Assembly: GCF_003957255.1 (NCBI RefSeq)
Contig: NZ_QDIE01000008.1
Coordinates: forward strand, 1 to 63,175
Reading direction: 5' to 3'
Source: Actinotignum sanguinis
GTDB lineage: Bacteria > Actinomycetota > Actinomycetes > Actinomycetales > Actinomycetaceae
Length of the DNA stretch: 63,175 nt
Shown: piece by piece, positions 22,668 to 32,265 of the stretch
Layout: every line of letters begins with the position of its first letter
Position numbering within the stretch: position 1 is the stretch's first letter
Translations under genes and position numbers: made by a program
The notes under the pieces: generated by a model
The model's input: the letters and a program-made list of their open reading frames with translations, nothing else
What the model was told of the DNA's origin: nothing
Databases searched by the model: none

Positions 22668-24592
22668 GCCTCCTCCTTTCCCGCTGGCCCGGTGGGCGCT
22701 GCTGTTCCGGTAGGCGCCGCTGGCCCGGTGGGCGCTGCTGTTCCGGTAGGCGCCGCTGGCCCGGTGGGCGCGCTCGCGCTTGGCGCCGTCGTACCGGACA
22801 TACCCGTACCCGTTGCAGCGGATTGAGGCGACGACGCCGCAGCGGCCCCGGTGCTTGCGTCCGCGGCCGCTACCGCCCTGGCGCGGATCGCAGGAATCGT
22901 GCCGGTAGTTCCCACCGCGGTCAGGGACCCGGTGGTATCCGCACGCACGATTTCGATGGGAATATCCCCGCTATCGGCCCACTCTTCCGCGGCCGCCACC
23001 CGCAAAGGCAGCGGCGGGGTGAAGGCTGCTTTCTGGGTGCGGGGCACGGTGAGGAGGAACGTCGATCCCACCCCCAGTTCGCCGGTGGCTTGCAGGCGAC
23101 CTTCGTGGAGCAGAGCATCCTCGCGGGCGATGGTCAGGCCCAGGCCAGTTCCCCCGGATTTTCGCACCCGGGAAGTATCAGCACGCCAGAAACGATCAAA
23201 AACATGAGAGGCCTGCTCGGGGCTCAGGCCGATACCGCGGTCGGATACTTCCACCGCCACCGCGGTATCCGAACCCACCACCCGCACTTTGACGGGACCT
23301 CCTTCGGCATGTTCCACCGCGTTGACCACCAGGTTGCGCACGATACGTTCGATACGGCGCGAATCCACGCTCGCTACCGTTTCCCCGCGTGCGGACAGCG
23401 TGACGGGCACCCCGTTCGCTTCGATGAGGGGGGCCTGGGAAATAATCACGCGCCGCACAATTTCTACGACGTCGATTTTGCTGGTTTCCAACACCATCGA
23501 ACCCGCATCGAAACGGGAAATCTCCAGTAGGTCGGAGAGCATGGTGTCCAGGGAAATAAGTTGGGAATGCTGGAGCTCGGCCGAGCGGCGCAGGCTGGAG
23601 GGGAGTTCGGAGCGTTTATCGTAGATGAGCTGGCCGGCCATCCGGATGGTGGTAACCGGGGTGCGCAATTCATGGGACACCGCGGATACGAAATTCTGCT
23701 GCACCTGGGAGAGCCGCTCGAGGCGCGTGAATTGATCCTGGAGAGATTCTGCCATCTGGTTGAAAGCGGAGCCGAGCTGCGCTAATTCATCTTCCCCGCG
23801 ATCATCCATCCGCACATCGAAAGCACCCCCGGCCAGCTGGCGGGCATTTTCCGCCGCGGCCCGCACCGGCTTCAAGACCACAGTAACGAGCACACCGGTG
23901 GCCACCGCCACGATGGTAAGAAGCGCAACAGTGGCGAGCATAAGCACCCGAGACACCTGCGCCACCGTCACCTCTTCGTTTTCTAGAGAATAGAGCGTGT
24001 AAAACTCATACATTCCAGCATTGGGAAGGCGCACGGTCGCACCGATAAGAATCCCGGGCAGGGTGGCCTCCTCCCCCTTCGCAATAGCAACCGCCTGCCA
24101 TTGCGGGCTGGAAGATTCCTGCACCGCCTCCCGTAATTCCGGGGTGAGCACATCCATGACGGTTGCGGGAGTGGGCGCTCCCACATCAGCTACCAGGTAG
24201 TTACCGGTATTCTGCCCCGGAGAGCGAATGAGGGCCGTGCCCACCACCCCGCGGATCGGCTCGAATTGGGAGCGCACCTGCGCGTTCGCGATTTCTTGGA
24301 CCGCCCCGGAAGTTTGGGCATTAGCTGAGTCAAAAACATATTGGGCTTGGGAGCGGGCACCGTAGAATTGCTCGGTGGCAGCGCTGACGGCACGGTCATA
24401 AAGTTGCGAACGCGTTTGGTTGGCAACAATAACCGCGGTCACGATGCTCGTGAGCACGCCGATAGCCACAATCGCGGAAACCACCCGCGCGTTGAGGGAG
24501 GTGCGCCAGGATTGTGAAAATGAGGTGAGCGCGCCACGCCCCATGCTCCCGAGGCTGCGATGAATATAGCCGCGCCGCGAAAATTGACTCAC
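22664..24592 (-). CDS. mtrB: Sensor histidine kinase MtrB
   Basis: A 642-aa membrane kinase that phosphorylates MtrA and controls cell-wall hydrolase and division genes. Transmembrane helix 1 is at about 36-58 and helix 2 at about 213-238, with an extracytoplasmic sensor loop between. A HAMP domain (KPVRAAAENARQLAGGAFDVR) is followed by the H-box FVSAVSHELRTPVTTIR (His near 306). The ATPase domain has N box RIVRNLVVNAVEHAEGG, DRGIGLS and GGTGLGLTIA. A low-complexity cytoplasmic tail of about 110 residues ends in repeated APTGPAAPTGTA. It overlaps mtrA and lpqB by 4 bp each. Confidence 0.96.
   Translation of the reverse strand: MSQFSRRGYIHRSLGSMGRGALTSFSQSWRTSLNARVVSAIVAIGVLTSIVTAVIVANQTRSQLYDRAVSAATEQFYGARSQAQYVFDSANAQTSGAVQEIANAQVRSQFEPIRGVVGTALIRSPGQNTGNYLVADVGAPTPATVMDVLTPELREAVQESSSPQWQAVAIAKGEEATLPGILIGATVRLPNAGMYEFYTLYSLENEEVTVAQVSRVLMLATVALLTIVAVATGVLVTVVLKPVRAAAENARQLAGGAFDVRMDDRGEDELAQLGSAFNQMAESLQDQFTRLERLSQVQQNFVSAVSHELRTPVTTIRMAGQLIYDKRSELPSSLRRSAELQHSQLISLDTMLSDLLEISRFDAGSMVLETSKIDVVEIVRRVIISQAPLIEANGVPVTLSARGETVASVDSRRIERIVRNLVVNAVEHAEGGPVKVRVVGSDTAVAVEVSDRGIGLSPEQASHVFDRFWRADTSRVRKSGGTGLGLTIAREDALLHEGRLQATGELGVGSTFLLTVPRTQKAAFTPPLPLRVAAAEEWADSGDIPIEIVRADTTGSLTAVGTTGTIPAIRARAVAAADASTGAAAASSPQSAATGTGMSGTTAPSASAPTGPAAPTGTAAPTGPAAPTGTAAPTGPAGKEEA
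22681..22770 (-). repeat. 36-bp tandem repeats in the mtrB 3' end
   Basis: About 2.5 copies of a 36-bp unit (starting CCGCTGGCCCGGTGGGCGCT on the plus strand) encode the 12-residue APTG(T/P)A repeat at the MtrB C-terminus. The unit is in phase with the reading frame. Confidence 0.9.
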
Positions 24593-25272
24593 TCCTGGGT
24601 TGCCCCCGCCCGGTACCCCACCCCGCGCACGGTAATAACCACCTCGGGGTTATCAGGATCCTTTTCCACCTTGGAACGCAGGCGCTGAATATGCACGTTC
24701 ACGAGGCGGGTATCGGTGGACTCGTGGCGGTAGCCCCACACCTGTTCCAGGAGCTCTTCGCGGGAGAACACCTGGTAGGGCTTGCGTGCCAGAGTGGTGA
24801 GCAGCTCAAATTCGAGGGGCGTTAGGTGGAGATCTTCCCCGTTGCGCGTGACCTGGTGGGCGCGCGGGTCGATAACCAGATCGGCAACCCGCAGCGTTTC
24901 CACTTCCGGTTCGGTGCGCCGCAAGCGCGCCTTAATGCGCGCGAGGAGCACCGAGTTCTCAAAGGGCTTGGTGACGTAATCATCCGCCCCGGCTTCCAGG
25001 CCGGCCACCACGTCCACCGAATCGGTGAGCGCGCTCATCATAATGATGGGGACATCGCTTTCTTCGCGCAGCTGGCGGGCCACCTCCACCCCGCTCATTC
25101 CGGGCAGCATGACATCCAAAAGTACAATATCCGGTGTTTCTGCCCGGAAAATAGGCAGCGCATTGGTGCCGGTGGCACACACCGTCACGGCGTATCCTTC
25201 CGATTCCAGCAGGATCGCCACCATTTCAGAGATACCGGGATCGTCATCGACCACAAGAACGCGCATAGTCAT
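24589..25272 (-). CDS. mtrA: Response regulator MtrA
   Basis: A 227-aa OmpR/PhoB-type regulator. The receiver domain has the acidic pocket VDDDP (9-13), phospho-acceptor Asp53 (DIVLLDVMLPG), the threonine/serine in IIMMSAL, and the lysine in YVTKPF. The winged-helix C-terminal domain includes LTPLEFELLTTLARKPYQVFSREELLEQVWG and RLVNVHIQRLRSKVEKDP. It controls cell-wall and division genes with MtrB. It is first in mtrA-mtrB-lpqB, each overlapping the next by 4 bp. Start M1 or M3 cannot be separated. Confidence 0.97.
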   Translation of the reverse strand: MTMRVLVVDDDPGISEMVAILLESEGYAVTVCATGTNALPIFRAETPDIVLLDVMLPGMSGVEVARQLREESDVPIIMMSALTDSVDVVAGLEAGADDYVTKPFENSVLLARIKARLRRTEPEVETLRVADLVIDPRAHQVTRNGEDLHLTPLEFELLTTLARKPYQVFSREELLEQVWGYRHESTDTRLVNVHIQRLRSKVEKDPDNPEVVITVRGVGYRAGATQE

Positions 25273-25379
25273 AGCGCCATTTTCTCACGTTCGTGGCAAT
25301 CGTGCAGAAAAATGCGCGAATAGCGTGCGGAAGGGGCGCGCGGCCGAAGATGCGCCGTCGTGCTCGAGTCTTGCTAGTT

Positions 25380-25419
25380 GGCAGCCGGCGCCCGTGCGCA
25401 CCACAGCTAGTCGGCTGCC
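25380..25419 (-). terminator. Possible stem-loop at the DUF3499 gene end
   Basis: An 8-bp stem (25380-25387 with 25412-25419) spans the stop codon of the DUF3499 gene. There is no U-tract, so terminator function is uncertain. The recurrent decamer GCGCCGTCGT lies beside it at 25352. Confidence 0.35.
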
Positions 25420-25796
25420 GGCGTTTCCGGCTCCTCACCGCGTACCACGCTCAGGCGCGGGCGCACCGCCACATCGGAGGGGCGGCTCACCCGCCGGGTG
25501 GCGCGGGTGGGTTCGGGTGGCTGGCGGGTGGCGGTTTCCCGGATGGCATCCGCGAGGGCCATGAGGTCGGTATCCGAGGGCGGGGCCGGTTCAAATTCGG
25601 TGCGCAAGCGGATCATCTGCCAGCCGCGCGGGACCGTTACCGATTCCGCGTGCGCTTCGCACAGGTCAAAGGTGCCCGGGGCGGCCACCGGTGAGAGCGG
25701 CCCGATCACGGCGGTTGCTTCCGCGTACTGGTAGGTCAACGTGGCAACAGCCGGCTGCTGGCACGTGGTGCGCGAACACTTTCTCAACGGACTCAC
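25407..25796 (-). CDS. DUF3499 family protein
   Basis: A 129-aa actinobacteria-specific protein. The N-terminal half (SPLRKCSRTTCQQPAVATLTYQYAEATAVIGPL, with the C-x4-C pair, then FDLCEAHAESVTVPRGWQMI with a CxxH) has the spacing of a small zinc-binding domain. The C-terminal half is Arg/Pro-rich and probably disordered. No function has been shown for the family. It usually stands near the metallopeptidase-family gene, as here (divergent, 36 bp between starts). Confidence 0.85.
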   Translation of the reverse strand: MSPLRKCSRTTCQQPAVATLTYQYAEATAVIGPLSPVAAPGTFDLCEAHAESVTVPRGWQMIRLRTEFEPAPPSDTDLMALADAIRETATRQPPEPTRATRRVSRPSDVAVRPRLSVVRGEEPETPAAD

Positions 25797-25832
25797 GCCT
25801 TAGACGTTAGCACGCCCGTGTAACCTTGGGGT

Positions 25833-26270
25833 ATGGACACTTTTCCTTCCACGCCTCGCCCCCGCCGCCGTGATCGGCACGGACGGGGAATTCAAGGACC
25901 GGTGCTCCCCTATACCCTGCCCGCCTGGCGCACCCGCGCAGATAAATTCGATGACATCATCGCCTCTGAATTAGCGACGTATCGCGCCCATTTCGGTGAA
26001 GAAATGCGCGATCTTGATTTCGCGGTCATGGACGTTCCGGCTTCCGATCCCTCCCCCTGGGAGGATGGGGTGCCCCTCGCGCGCCTTCTTCCCTTCGAGC
26101 GCGGCGGCGCGGTGCGGGCCCGCCTGCTGTTTTACCGGATGCCAATGATGCGCACCGCGATGGCCAGCCCTTTCCCCCGTATCGTCATTCACGATATCGT
26201 CACCGAACAGCTTGCCGCGGCGATTTCTCGCCACCCCGAGGACATCGATTTTTTGCGGCGCGGTTTTTAG
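25833..26270 (+). CDS. Metallopeptidase family (zincin-like, DUF1025) protein
   Basis: A 145-aa protein of the zincin-like family found in this position in most actinobacteria. The core is FDDIIASELATYRAHFGEEMRDLDFAVMDVP and, near the end, IHDIVTEQLAAAISRHPEDID. The HExxH of true metallopeptidases is replaced by HDIVTEQ, as far as can be read, so catalysis is doubtful. The first 30 residues are Arg/Pro-rich. The start at 25833 lacks a clear ribosome binding site. Its 3' end overlaps the DUF5719 gene by 4 bp on the other strand. Confidence 0.8.
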   Translation: MDTFPSTPRPRRRDRHGRGIQGPVLPYTLPAWRTRADKFDDIIASELATYRAHFGEEMRDLDFAVMDVPASDPSPWEDGVPLARLLPFERGGAVRARLLFYRMPMMRTAMASPFPRIVIHDIVTEQLAAAISRHPEDIDFLRRGF

Positions 26271-27646
26271 TTCTGGCGCACCGCGACGCGGGCGGAGAGC
26301 GCTTCGCGCTGGTCTGCGACCGCGCTCACCCAATCAATTCCGCTCGCCCCGCCAGCTTCCCCGTTCGGGGCAAGCACAAGCACGGCGGCACTCACCGGGT
26401 TTTCCGCCTCGATGCGGTAGCCGCGCGCAGCTTCGGGTAGTTCCACCGCGGTGTACCCCGAAACTTGGGCATCTACGGGGTCGAGGTCCACGCCGTCGGC
26501 TCCCACCGGGGTGATCTCCACGTGGCCGCGCCCGGCGAGGGCCAGGCGGGCCGGGCCGGGCCCGAAACTTCCCGCGGTGCGGGCGGCCGGGGCAACCGGG
26601 CTGGCCCAGGCCACATCTCCGCCGCCGCTCAGCGCCACACCCGCGGCGAGGGCCTGCGCCCCGCGCACCTGCACCGCGTAAGTGCCCGGGTCGATACCGG
26701 CCAGGGTGAGGTCCATAACCGAATTTGCGGCAATCTCCACGTCCTCCCCACCGGGAAGGGTGCGGGTGGTGCCGTTTTCTCCGGTCAGTTGCACCGTGAA
26801 CGTCGTGGCTTCGCCCGGGTTGGCTATGCGCAGGGTGGAACCCTCCGGGATCCCCGGGATGGTGAGCTCCGTGGCGGCGGGGGCCCCGGTGGTGAAATCA
26901 ACCCCGGCACCGCTGGTGCCGGAAATGCGCTGATTTTGCAGGGTCGCCCCGAAAGTGCCGGCCGGGGTGCTCAGGTGGAGGGCGAGGCGGGAGTCCTCAG
27001 CGAGCAGCCCGTCCAGGGTGTGGCGTACGGTGGAGCGCCCGGGAACGGCCACCCGTACCGTGCCGAGCGGACCGGCACCGCCCAGGCCGTCGACCCGCAC
27101 GGTGATAGGCGCGGCGCCCGGATTGGTGAGCAGAAGCTGGTTGGAGTACCCCACGCTGGTGGCCGAAGCGGTGATCCACAGGTCCCCCGCCCCGCTCACG
27201 CAGGGATTAGCGGCCAGGCCGCGCCCGTTACCGCCCTGGGCACTGTAGGCCACCGCGCCGGAGAGGACCTCACCGGGATCGGCACTCAGGATCGTTCCGG
27301 TGGGAAGCGCGGCGCGCGCCTCCTTATCCGCGGTGCCGAAAAGCAGCACCTGGGTGGCGATGTTGTCCGCGTTTGCCCCGGGCGTGCCCTCCACGGTCAT
27401 ACCCGCGGAAATGGTTTGTTCAAATCCACCCCCGCACAGCAGCTGGGTGGGGGCTTCTCCCGCGCTGGCCACCTCCGCTTCTACCGCGCGGGGTGCGGCG
27501 GTAGGAAGAACGACGGCGGCCGCCGCTACCGCGGCGCCGATTCCCACCACCCCGAGTGCGCTACCGGCCCGCACCGTTAGATGCCGCCAGCGCGCCCCGC
27601 GCCCGCTGGCGCGCCCCGCTTCGGCTGCATCACGAATCTGATCCAT
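26267..27646 (-). CDS. DUF5719 family exported protein
   Basis: A 459-aa protein with a cytoplasmic N-terminus of about 25 residues and one signal-anchor or uncleaved signal helix (SALGVVGIGAAVAAAAVVLP). The rest is extracytoplasmic and rich in Gly, Ala, Thr and Val, with beta-sandwich-like repeats (NQLLLTNPGAAPITVRV, TELTIPGIPEGSTLRIANPG). It matches the actinobacterial DUF5719 family, which almost always follows a large membrane glycosyltransferase gene, as here; the start codon overlaps the transferase stop (TAATG). The pair probably works together at the membrane. No function is proven. Confidence 0.8.
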   Translation of the reverse strand: MDQIRDAAEAGRASGRGARWRHLTVRAGSALGVVGIGAAVAAAAVVLPTAAPRAVEAEVASAGEAPTQLLCGGGFEQTISAGMTVEGTPGANADNIATQVLLFGTADKEARAALPTGTILSADPGEVLSGAVAYSAQGGNGRGLAANPCVSGAGDLWITASATSVGYSNQLLLTNPGAAPITVRVDGLGGAGPLGTVRVAVPGRSTVRHTLDGLLAEDSRLALHLSTPAGTFGATLQNQRISGTSGAGVDFTTGAPAATELTIPGIPEGSTLRIANPGEATTFTVQLTGENGTTRTLPGGEDVEIAANSVMDLTLAGIDPGTYAVQVRGAQALAAGVALSGGGDVAWASPVAPAARTAGSFGPGPARLALAGRGHVEITPVGADGVDLDPVDAQVSGYTAVELPEAARGYRIEAENPVSAAVLVLAPNGEAGGASGIDWVSAVADQREALSARVAVRQN

Positions 27647-30645
27647 TACTCGACCACCTTCCGCCGCACGGGGATGGCGACCACGAGCGCTGCGGCCACG
27701 GCAAGGATCCGCGCTGCGGCCACCAGCCCATCCCCGGTGCGGTTATAGGAGATTGTCAGGCGCCCAGAGCTCCCGGGTGGAATCTCAAAAGCCTGGGCCC
27801 ATCCCGCGTTATAGGTGGGGAGGAGCTGGCCGTCCAGGCGAGCCTCCCAGAGCCGGTCATGCCGTTCGGCCAGGCGCACAATCCCGCCGCTGCGCCCCGC
27901 CCGCTCAGAGAGTTCGGTATCCGCACGGTAGCGCCCGGCGGGTAGTGCGCTGCCGTCCAGGGTGAGGCGCGCGGCGTCCACGGCACTCGCCTCGCTGCGG
28001 GTGAGCCGCCAGGAAAGCTGCTGCTCATTGGAGCTGATCATATCGAAACGCCCGGTTGCGCCCAGGGCGCGGGCCAGCTCTCCGGCGCGCGGGGCCTGGG
28101 CCGGAATGACCACGTAGGAGATGGCGTGTTCGGCTAGAGTCTCTGCGGCGCGCGGGTTTCCGGCGTTCATATCGGCGACGGCGCTGGCTAAGTCCGCTGC
28201 GGCGGCATCATTCGCGAAGTTTCCTTCCAGGGCCGCGAGCGCGCCGACCATGGTGCTATCGGTGAGTTGGCGGCCCGGCCCGCGCCAGATTTCGGCACGG
28301 ATACCATCCTCAGCCGGGTAGAGCGCCAGGACCCGCACCCGGTCCGGGGAGGATGCTTCGAGGGTGGCGGCGGCCGGCACCGGCCGGCCGGTTTCCAGGT
28401 GCAGCTCGGTGGTGCCGGTGAGCGCGCGGCTGAGGTAGAGGCCCGACCCAGCCAGAGCACTGAGGATGAGGACCGCGACCGAACCAAGGCCTAGGAGTTG
28501 GAAGAGCCCGAAGGAGCGTCCGCTCATATCGGTACGCAGGCCGTCCCCGGCACTCACCAGGGCAATCCACAACCCGCCGAAGGCCACGCTCAAGCCGATA
28601 CCGCTCCAGGCCGGCGCGCTGAGTGCGGTGGCGCCGTCGTACACCCGGGCCACGGAAACGTGAGTGGAGGCAACCGCCCAGGCGAAACCGGCCGCGGCAA
28701 TAAGCCAGCCGGCGCGGATGCGCTGCCAGTTGCGGGCGCGCCCCAGGGCCAGCACCGCGATAACCACCAGGCAAGCCGCGCAGATCATGGCAATCTCCCC
28801 GAGCCACGGGAGGGACTCCGGCTGGGTGAGCGGGGAGAAGGAAAGGAGATCGAGCGGGACCGGGCGGGCGGCGAAGGGCTCTCCCGGAGTGGCGAAAAGC
28901 AGCCGCCAGTTTGCTTCCAGCCCGGGAATGACCACAACGGCTGCCGGGATCACCACCCACAGCCAGCGGGCACGCCGCCAGCGCAGCGCCCCCACCAGCG
29001 CAATGAGAAGAAGAACGGCGAGCATCACCGGGGCCGCCGCGGCCAGGTAGATACCGGCCAGCGCCGCGGTGCCCAGGCCCGCGGTGGATTCGATACGGTC
29101 GCGGGTGCGGGGCAGGCGCCACACGGATAGCACCGAGGCGGCCAGCACCGGCAAGAGAATATGGACGAGCGCTCCGGCCACATGGCCCGCGCTCAGTGCC
29201 CCCACCAGGGGCCCGGCCCCGGCCCACACCAGGCCGGCCACCGCGCGCACGTGCGGGGAGAAGGTGAGGGTGCGGGCCGCCCAGAAAGCCGTCATGCCGG
29301 CCAGCACGGGCGCGCCGAGAAGCAGGAGTACCGCCGCGTCCCCCAGGGTGCCCCCGAAGGGCTGCAGTACCAGGGCTAGCGGGGAAAGGAGGGTCCACAG
29401 CGCGTCGATGCGCCCCGGGGTGCCATCCCCTACCGCGAGCCAGCCGGGCAGGCTGGCGCGCAGCAGTTCCGTGCCGCTAAGGGCATCGGGGCGCAGCGCC
29501 CCGCCCATCAGGTACCCGCCGCGCAGCAGCGGGAAGGCAGCCACACCCGCCACGAGGGCGGTCAGGAGGAGGACGGTGCGCCGGGCGTGTGCGGTGGACC
29601 GGCGCCAGCGCCGTCGTTCTGCTTCTTCAAGCGGATTCGGACGCGCCACCAAACGGATTTTCTCCCGTTCGCTGCGTGTCATTTCGCGCCGGGCCGCACG
29701 CACATCGCGCCCGCGCGCTTCGAGGGCCGCGAGCCCGGCGCGGCTTTTTTCGGTACGACGGCGCCGCCGGCGCGCCCGCACCAGCGCGGGAAGGCTCGCG
29801 ATCAGGCGGGCGGCCCCGCGCACTTCACCGTCCGCAAGCCGTGCCTCTTTACCGAGGAGGCGCACCAGCGCCCGCACCGGGGCGAGCAGCACGTAACCGA
29901 GGAAAAGGAAAGGCGCGAGCAGCGCGGGCGCGGCGAGCAGCGCGTTATAGAGTTGCGCGGCGCGGCGGGCCGCGAAAGAATCACGGCCGTCGTTTCCGAG
30001 AGACACACGCGCGTGGCGCACGGTGGCGGCAGGTTCGACGACGACGCGCCAGCCCGCTCCGCGCAAACGCCGCGAGAGTTCGAGTCCGTCCCCGAAAGGC
30101 CCCAGCCAGGTATCGAAACCGCCTACGTCGCGCAGGGCGCTGGCGCGCACGAGCATGCCGGCGCTTCCCACCGCGAGAACATCAGAACGCCCATCCAGCT
30201 GCCCGCCGTCGCGGTCGTCCAGGGCCACTTCGGGAACCCGCCGCGCGCTGCGGGTGGCGCGGATTCCGACTTCCAGAAGCGCACCCGGATCGGACCAGTC
30301 CACCTGTTTGCAGCCCACCGCGCCAATATTCGCGGCGTTTTCCAGGGTGCGGGCGAGATTCGCGAGGGCATCCGGGGCGGGGGCGCTATCGTCGTGGAGG
30401 ATCCAGTAGGCGTCGTAGCCGGTGGTAGATTCTGCTCTGCTGGATTCTTCGGTATCGCGCGGTTCACCGCCCGTTGTGTCACGGCTATCCGCGGCAAGCG
30501 CCTCATTGACAGCCAGCCCGAGTTTTCCGGTGAGCACGCTGATGGCATCGGGTTTCCGGGTGGAGGATTCCAGCGCGGCGAGGGTGTCCTCCAGGTAGGC
30601 GGAGCCCGGCCGGGTAATAACGAGAGCGCGAATTCTGAACTGCAT
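27646..30645 (-). CDS. Large membrane-bound family 2 glycosyltransferase
   Basis: A 999-aa protein. Residues 1-250 form a GT-A (GT2) domain: VITRPGSAYLEDTLAALESS, the acidic metal motif WILHDDSAPAPDAL, and FGDGLELSRRLRGAGWRV. A helix pair (about 235-260) and a basic cytoplasmic stretch (RARRRRRRTEKSRA and following) lead to a 400-residue region with about 12 transmembrane helices, then a C-terminal extracytoplasmic domain and a last helix near 970-995. The basic stretch between is unusual. Relatives occur in this place in most actinobacteria next to whiB2 and DUF5719, and a role in cell-envelope glycan formation is likely. Substrate unknown. Confidence 0.82.
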   Translation of the reverse strand: MQFRIRALVITRPGSAYLEDTLAALESSTRKPDAISVLTGKLGLAVNEALAADSRDTTGGEPRDTEESSRAESTTGYDAYWILHDDSAPAPDALANLARTLENAANIGAVGCKQVDWSDPGALLEVGIRATRSARRVPEVALDDRDGGQLDGRSDVLAVGSAGMLVRASALRDVGGFDTWLGPFGDGLELSRRLRGAGWRVVVEPAATVRHARVSLGNDGRDSFAARRAAQLYNALLAAPALLAPFLFLGYVLLAPVRALVRLLGKEARLADGEVRGAARLIASLPALVRARRRRRRTEKSRAGLAALEARGRDVRAARREMTRSEREKIRLVARPNPLEEAERRRWRRSTAHARRTVLLLTALVAGVAAFPLLRGGYLMGGALRPDALSGTELLRASLPGWLAVGDGTPGRIDALWTLLSPLALVLQPFGGTLGDAAVLLLLGAPVLAGMTAFWAARTLTFSPHVRAVAGLVWAGAGPLVGALSAGHVAGALVHILLPVLAASVLSVWRLPRTRDRIESTAGLGTAALAGIYLAAAAPVMLAVLLLIALVGALRWRRARWLWVVIPAAVVVIPGLEANWRLLFATPGEPFAARPVPLDLLSFSPLTQPESLPWLGEIAMICAACLVVIAVLALGRARNWQRIRAGWLIAAAGFAWAVASTHVSVARVYDGATALSAPAWSGIGLSVAFGGLWIALVSAGDGLRTDMSGRSFGLFQLLGLGSVAVLILSALAGSGLYLSRALTGTTELHLETGRPVPAAATLEASSPDRVRVLALYPAEDGIRAEIWRGPGRQLTDSTMVGALAALEGNFANDAAAADLASAVADMNAGNPRAAETLAEHAISYVVIPAQAPRAGELARALGATGRFDMISSNEQQLSWRLTRSEASAVDAARLTLDGSALPAGRYRADTELSERAGRSGGIVRLAERHDRLWEARLDGQLLPTYNAGWAQAFEIPPGSSGRLTISYNRTGDGLVAAARILAVAAALVVAIPVRRKVVE

Positions 30646-30681
30646 TGCTGTTGATGCTACGCCAGCGCGGGCGCTGGGCGG

Positions 30682-31032
30682 TTATGCCTCGCCGACGCGG
30701 CGGCGTTGCCGACTCAGGCGCCGGCGGTCATTATCCGACATGCCACCCCAGATACCGTGACGAATATCATGTTGGAGGGCGTATTCCAGGCATTCCTCCC
30801 GCACCGGACATTCGTGGCAGATCGAGGTGGCGGGGGCGGTGGAGCCGCCTTTTTCCGGGAAGAAAATATCGGGATCGGTTTGGGCACACAACGCGGATTC
30901 ACGCCAGTGCAGGGATGCCGAATCGGCCTTCTCGTAACCGAGGTCGAAGATATCGAGCATGGCGTCCTGGGCGTCCTGCGGCGTCAATCCGCCGTTCCCC
31001 GCGACGCGCAAGCCGGGATTAATCCTCCGCAC
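30682..31032 (-). CDS. whiB2: WhiB2/WhmD-type [4Fe-4S] transcriptional regulator
   Basis: A 116-aa Wbl protein. Four cysteines (49, 72, 75, 81) in the C-x22-CxxC-x5-C arrangement bind an iron-sulfur cluster; the GIWGG turn (93-97) and basic tail RRRLSRQRRR contact sigma factor and DNA. WhiB2 homologues (WhmD in mycobacteria) act in septation and division, fitting the MtrAB neighbourhood. GTG at 31032 was chosen because GAGGAGGAC lies directly before it; an ATG 18 codons upstream lacks a site. It is divergent from rmlA. Confidence 0.92.
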   Translation of the reverse strand: MRRINPGLRVAGNGGLTPQDAQDAMLDIFDLGYEKADSASLHWRESALCAQTDPDIFFPEKGGSTAPATSICHECPVREECLEYALQHDIRHGIWGGMSDNDRRRLSRQRRRVGEA

Positions 31033-31252
31033 ATGTCCTCCTCTAACCAAGGTGTCTTTATAAATTACAAGCGTGTCATACCCCAAAAGTCAAGCGAAAG
31101 CGGTATATTGCCCACCCGAACTTTCGTTCGAGTCCGGCGTGTTGCCGCGTCCGGGCGCGCCTTGCGCCGCTTGGGCGATTTGCTCACAATCACCGCGGGC
31201 GTAACCGGCCCGGCCGGTGGCGCCCGGCCTGCAAATAGGCAAAAATGACCCT

Positions 31253-32143
31253 ATGCGTGGAATCATTCTGGCCGGAGGCTCCGGCACTCGACTTCATCCC
31301 GTTACGCTGGGCACCTCCAAGCAGCTCGTACCCGTGTATGACAAACCGATGATCTACTATCCGCTGAGCACCCTGATGCTCGCCGGGATTCGTGACGTCA
31401 TGGTCATTACCACACCCGAAGATGCCCCGGCCTTCCACCGGCTCCTCGGGGACGGCAGCCAATTCGGCATCAGCATTTCTTTCGCGGTGCAGGAAGTGCC
31501 CAACGGCCTGGCTACCGCTTTCACCATCGCCGCGGATTTCATCGGTAACGAACCGGCCGGGCTGGTGCTCGGAGATAATATTTTCTACGGCCCCACGATG
31601 GGCCGCCGCTTGGAACGCAATACCAATCCGGATGGTGGCGCTATTTTTGCTTACCATGTCTCGGATGCGCGCGCCTACGGCGTCGTCGAATTTGACGAGA
31701 ATTTCAAGGCAATCTCCATTGAGGAAAAGCCCGCCCACCCGAAGTCCAATTTCGCGGTACCGGGTCTGTACTTCTACGACAATGACGTTATCGAGATCGC
31801 CCGCAACCTCGAGCCGTCCGCACGCGGGGAATACGAAATCACCGATGTCAACCGCAAGTACCTGGAAGCGGGCAAACTCAAGGTTGAGGTGCTCGACCGC
31901 GGTACCGCGTGGCTAGATACCGGCACCTTCGATTCCCTCGCGGATGCCACCAGCTTCGTGCGCACCATCCAGGCCCGCCAGGGTCTTTCGGTGGGCTGCC
32001 CGGAGGAAGTTGCCTGGCGGCGCGGATTCCTCACCGATGCGGAACTGCGAGAACGCGGGGAGAAACTGCGTAAATCCGGTTACGGGGACTACCTGCTCGG
32101 GATCCTGGAAGCCCAGCACGATATTCCTTCGGCAAGCTACTAA
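31253..32143 (+). CDS. rmlA: Glucose-1-phosphate thymidylyltransferase
   Basis: RmlA (296 aa) makes dTDP-glucose from dTTP and glucose-1-phosphate, the first step to dTDP-L-rhamnose. The nucleotide motif is [20 protein letters not shown] near the N-terminus, followed by [59 protein letters not shown] and the WLDTGT catalytic segment. The start MRGIILAGG at 31253 lacks a clear ribosome binding site and may be read from a leaderless or short-leader mRNA. It is the first gene of the surface-glycan locus, convergent with rmlD across a terminator. Confidence 0.96.
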   Translation: MRGIILAGGSGTRLHPVTLGTSKQLVPVYDKPMIYYPLSTLMLAGIRDVMVITTPEDAPAFHRLLGDGSQFGISISFAVQEVPNGLATAFTIAADFIGNEPAGLVLGDNIFYGPTMGRRLERNTNPDGGAIFAYHVSDARAYGVVEFDENFKAISIEEKPAHPKSNFAVPGLYFYDNDVIEIARNLEPSARGEYEITDVNRKYLEAGKLKVEVLDRGTAWLDTGTFDSLADATSFVRTIQARQGLSVGCPEEVAWRRGFLTDAELRERGEKLRKSGYGDYLLGILEAQHDIPSASY

Positions 32144-32196
32144 AGCGCTACTCGAGCGAGCCCACCGGGCGCGCGACTCGGGTCTACTCAAATAAG

Positions 32197-32227
32197 CGGG
32201 GCGGCTGACATGGTGTCGGCCGCCCCG
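32197..32227. terminator. Bidirectional terminator between rmlA and rmlD
   Basis: A 9-bp GC stem (CGGGGCGGC, 32197-32205, with 32219-32227) is flanked by AATAAG on one side and TTCGTC on the other. More palindromic CTAGC/CTCGAG-type sequence follows to 32270. Confidence 0.65.
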
Positions 32228-32265
32228 TTCGTCTACCGAGCTAGCTCGCTAGCCCGAGTACTCGA

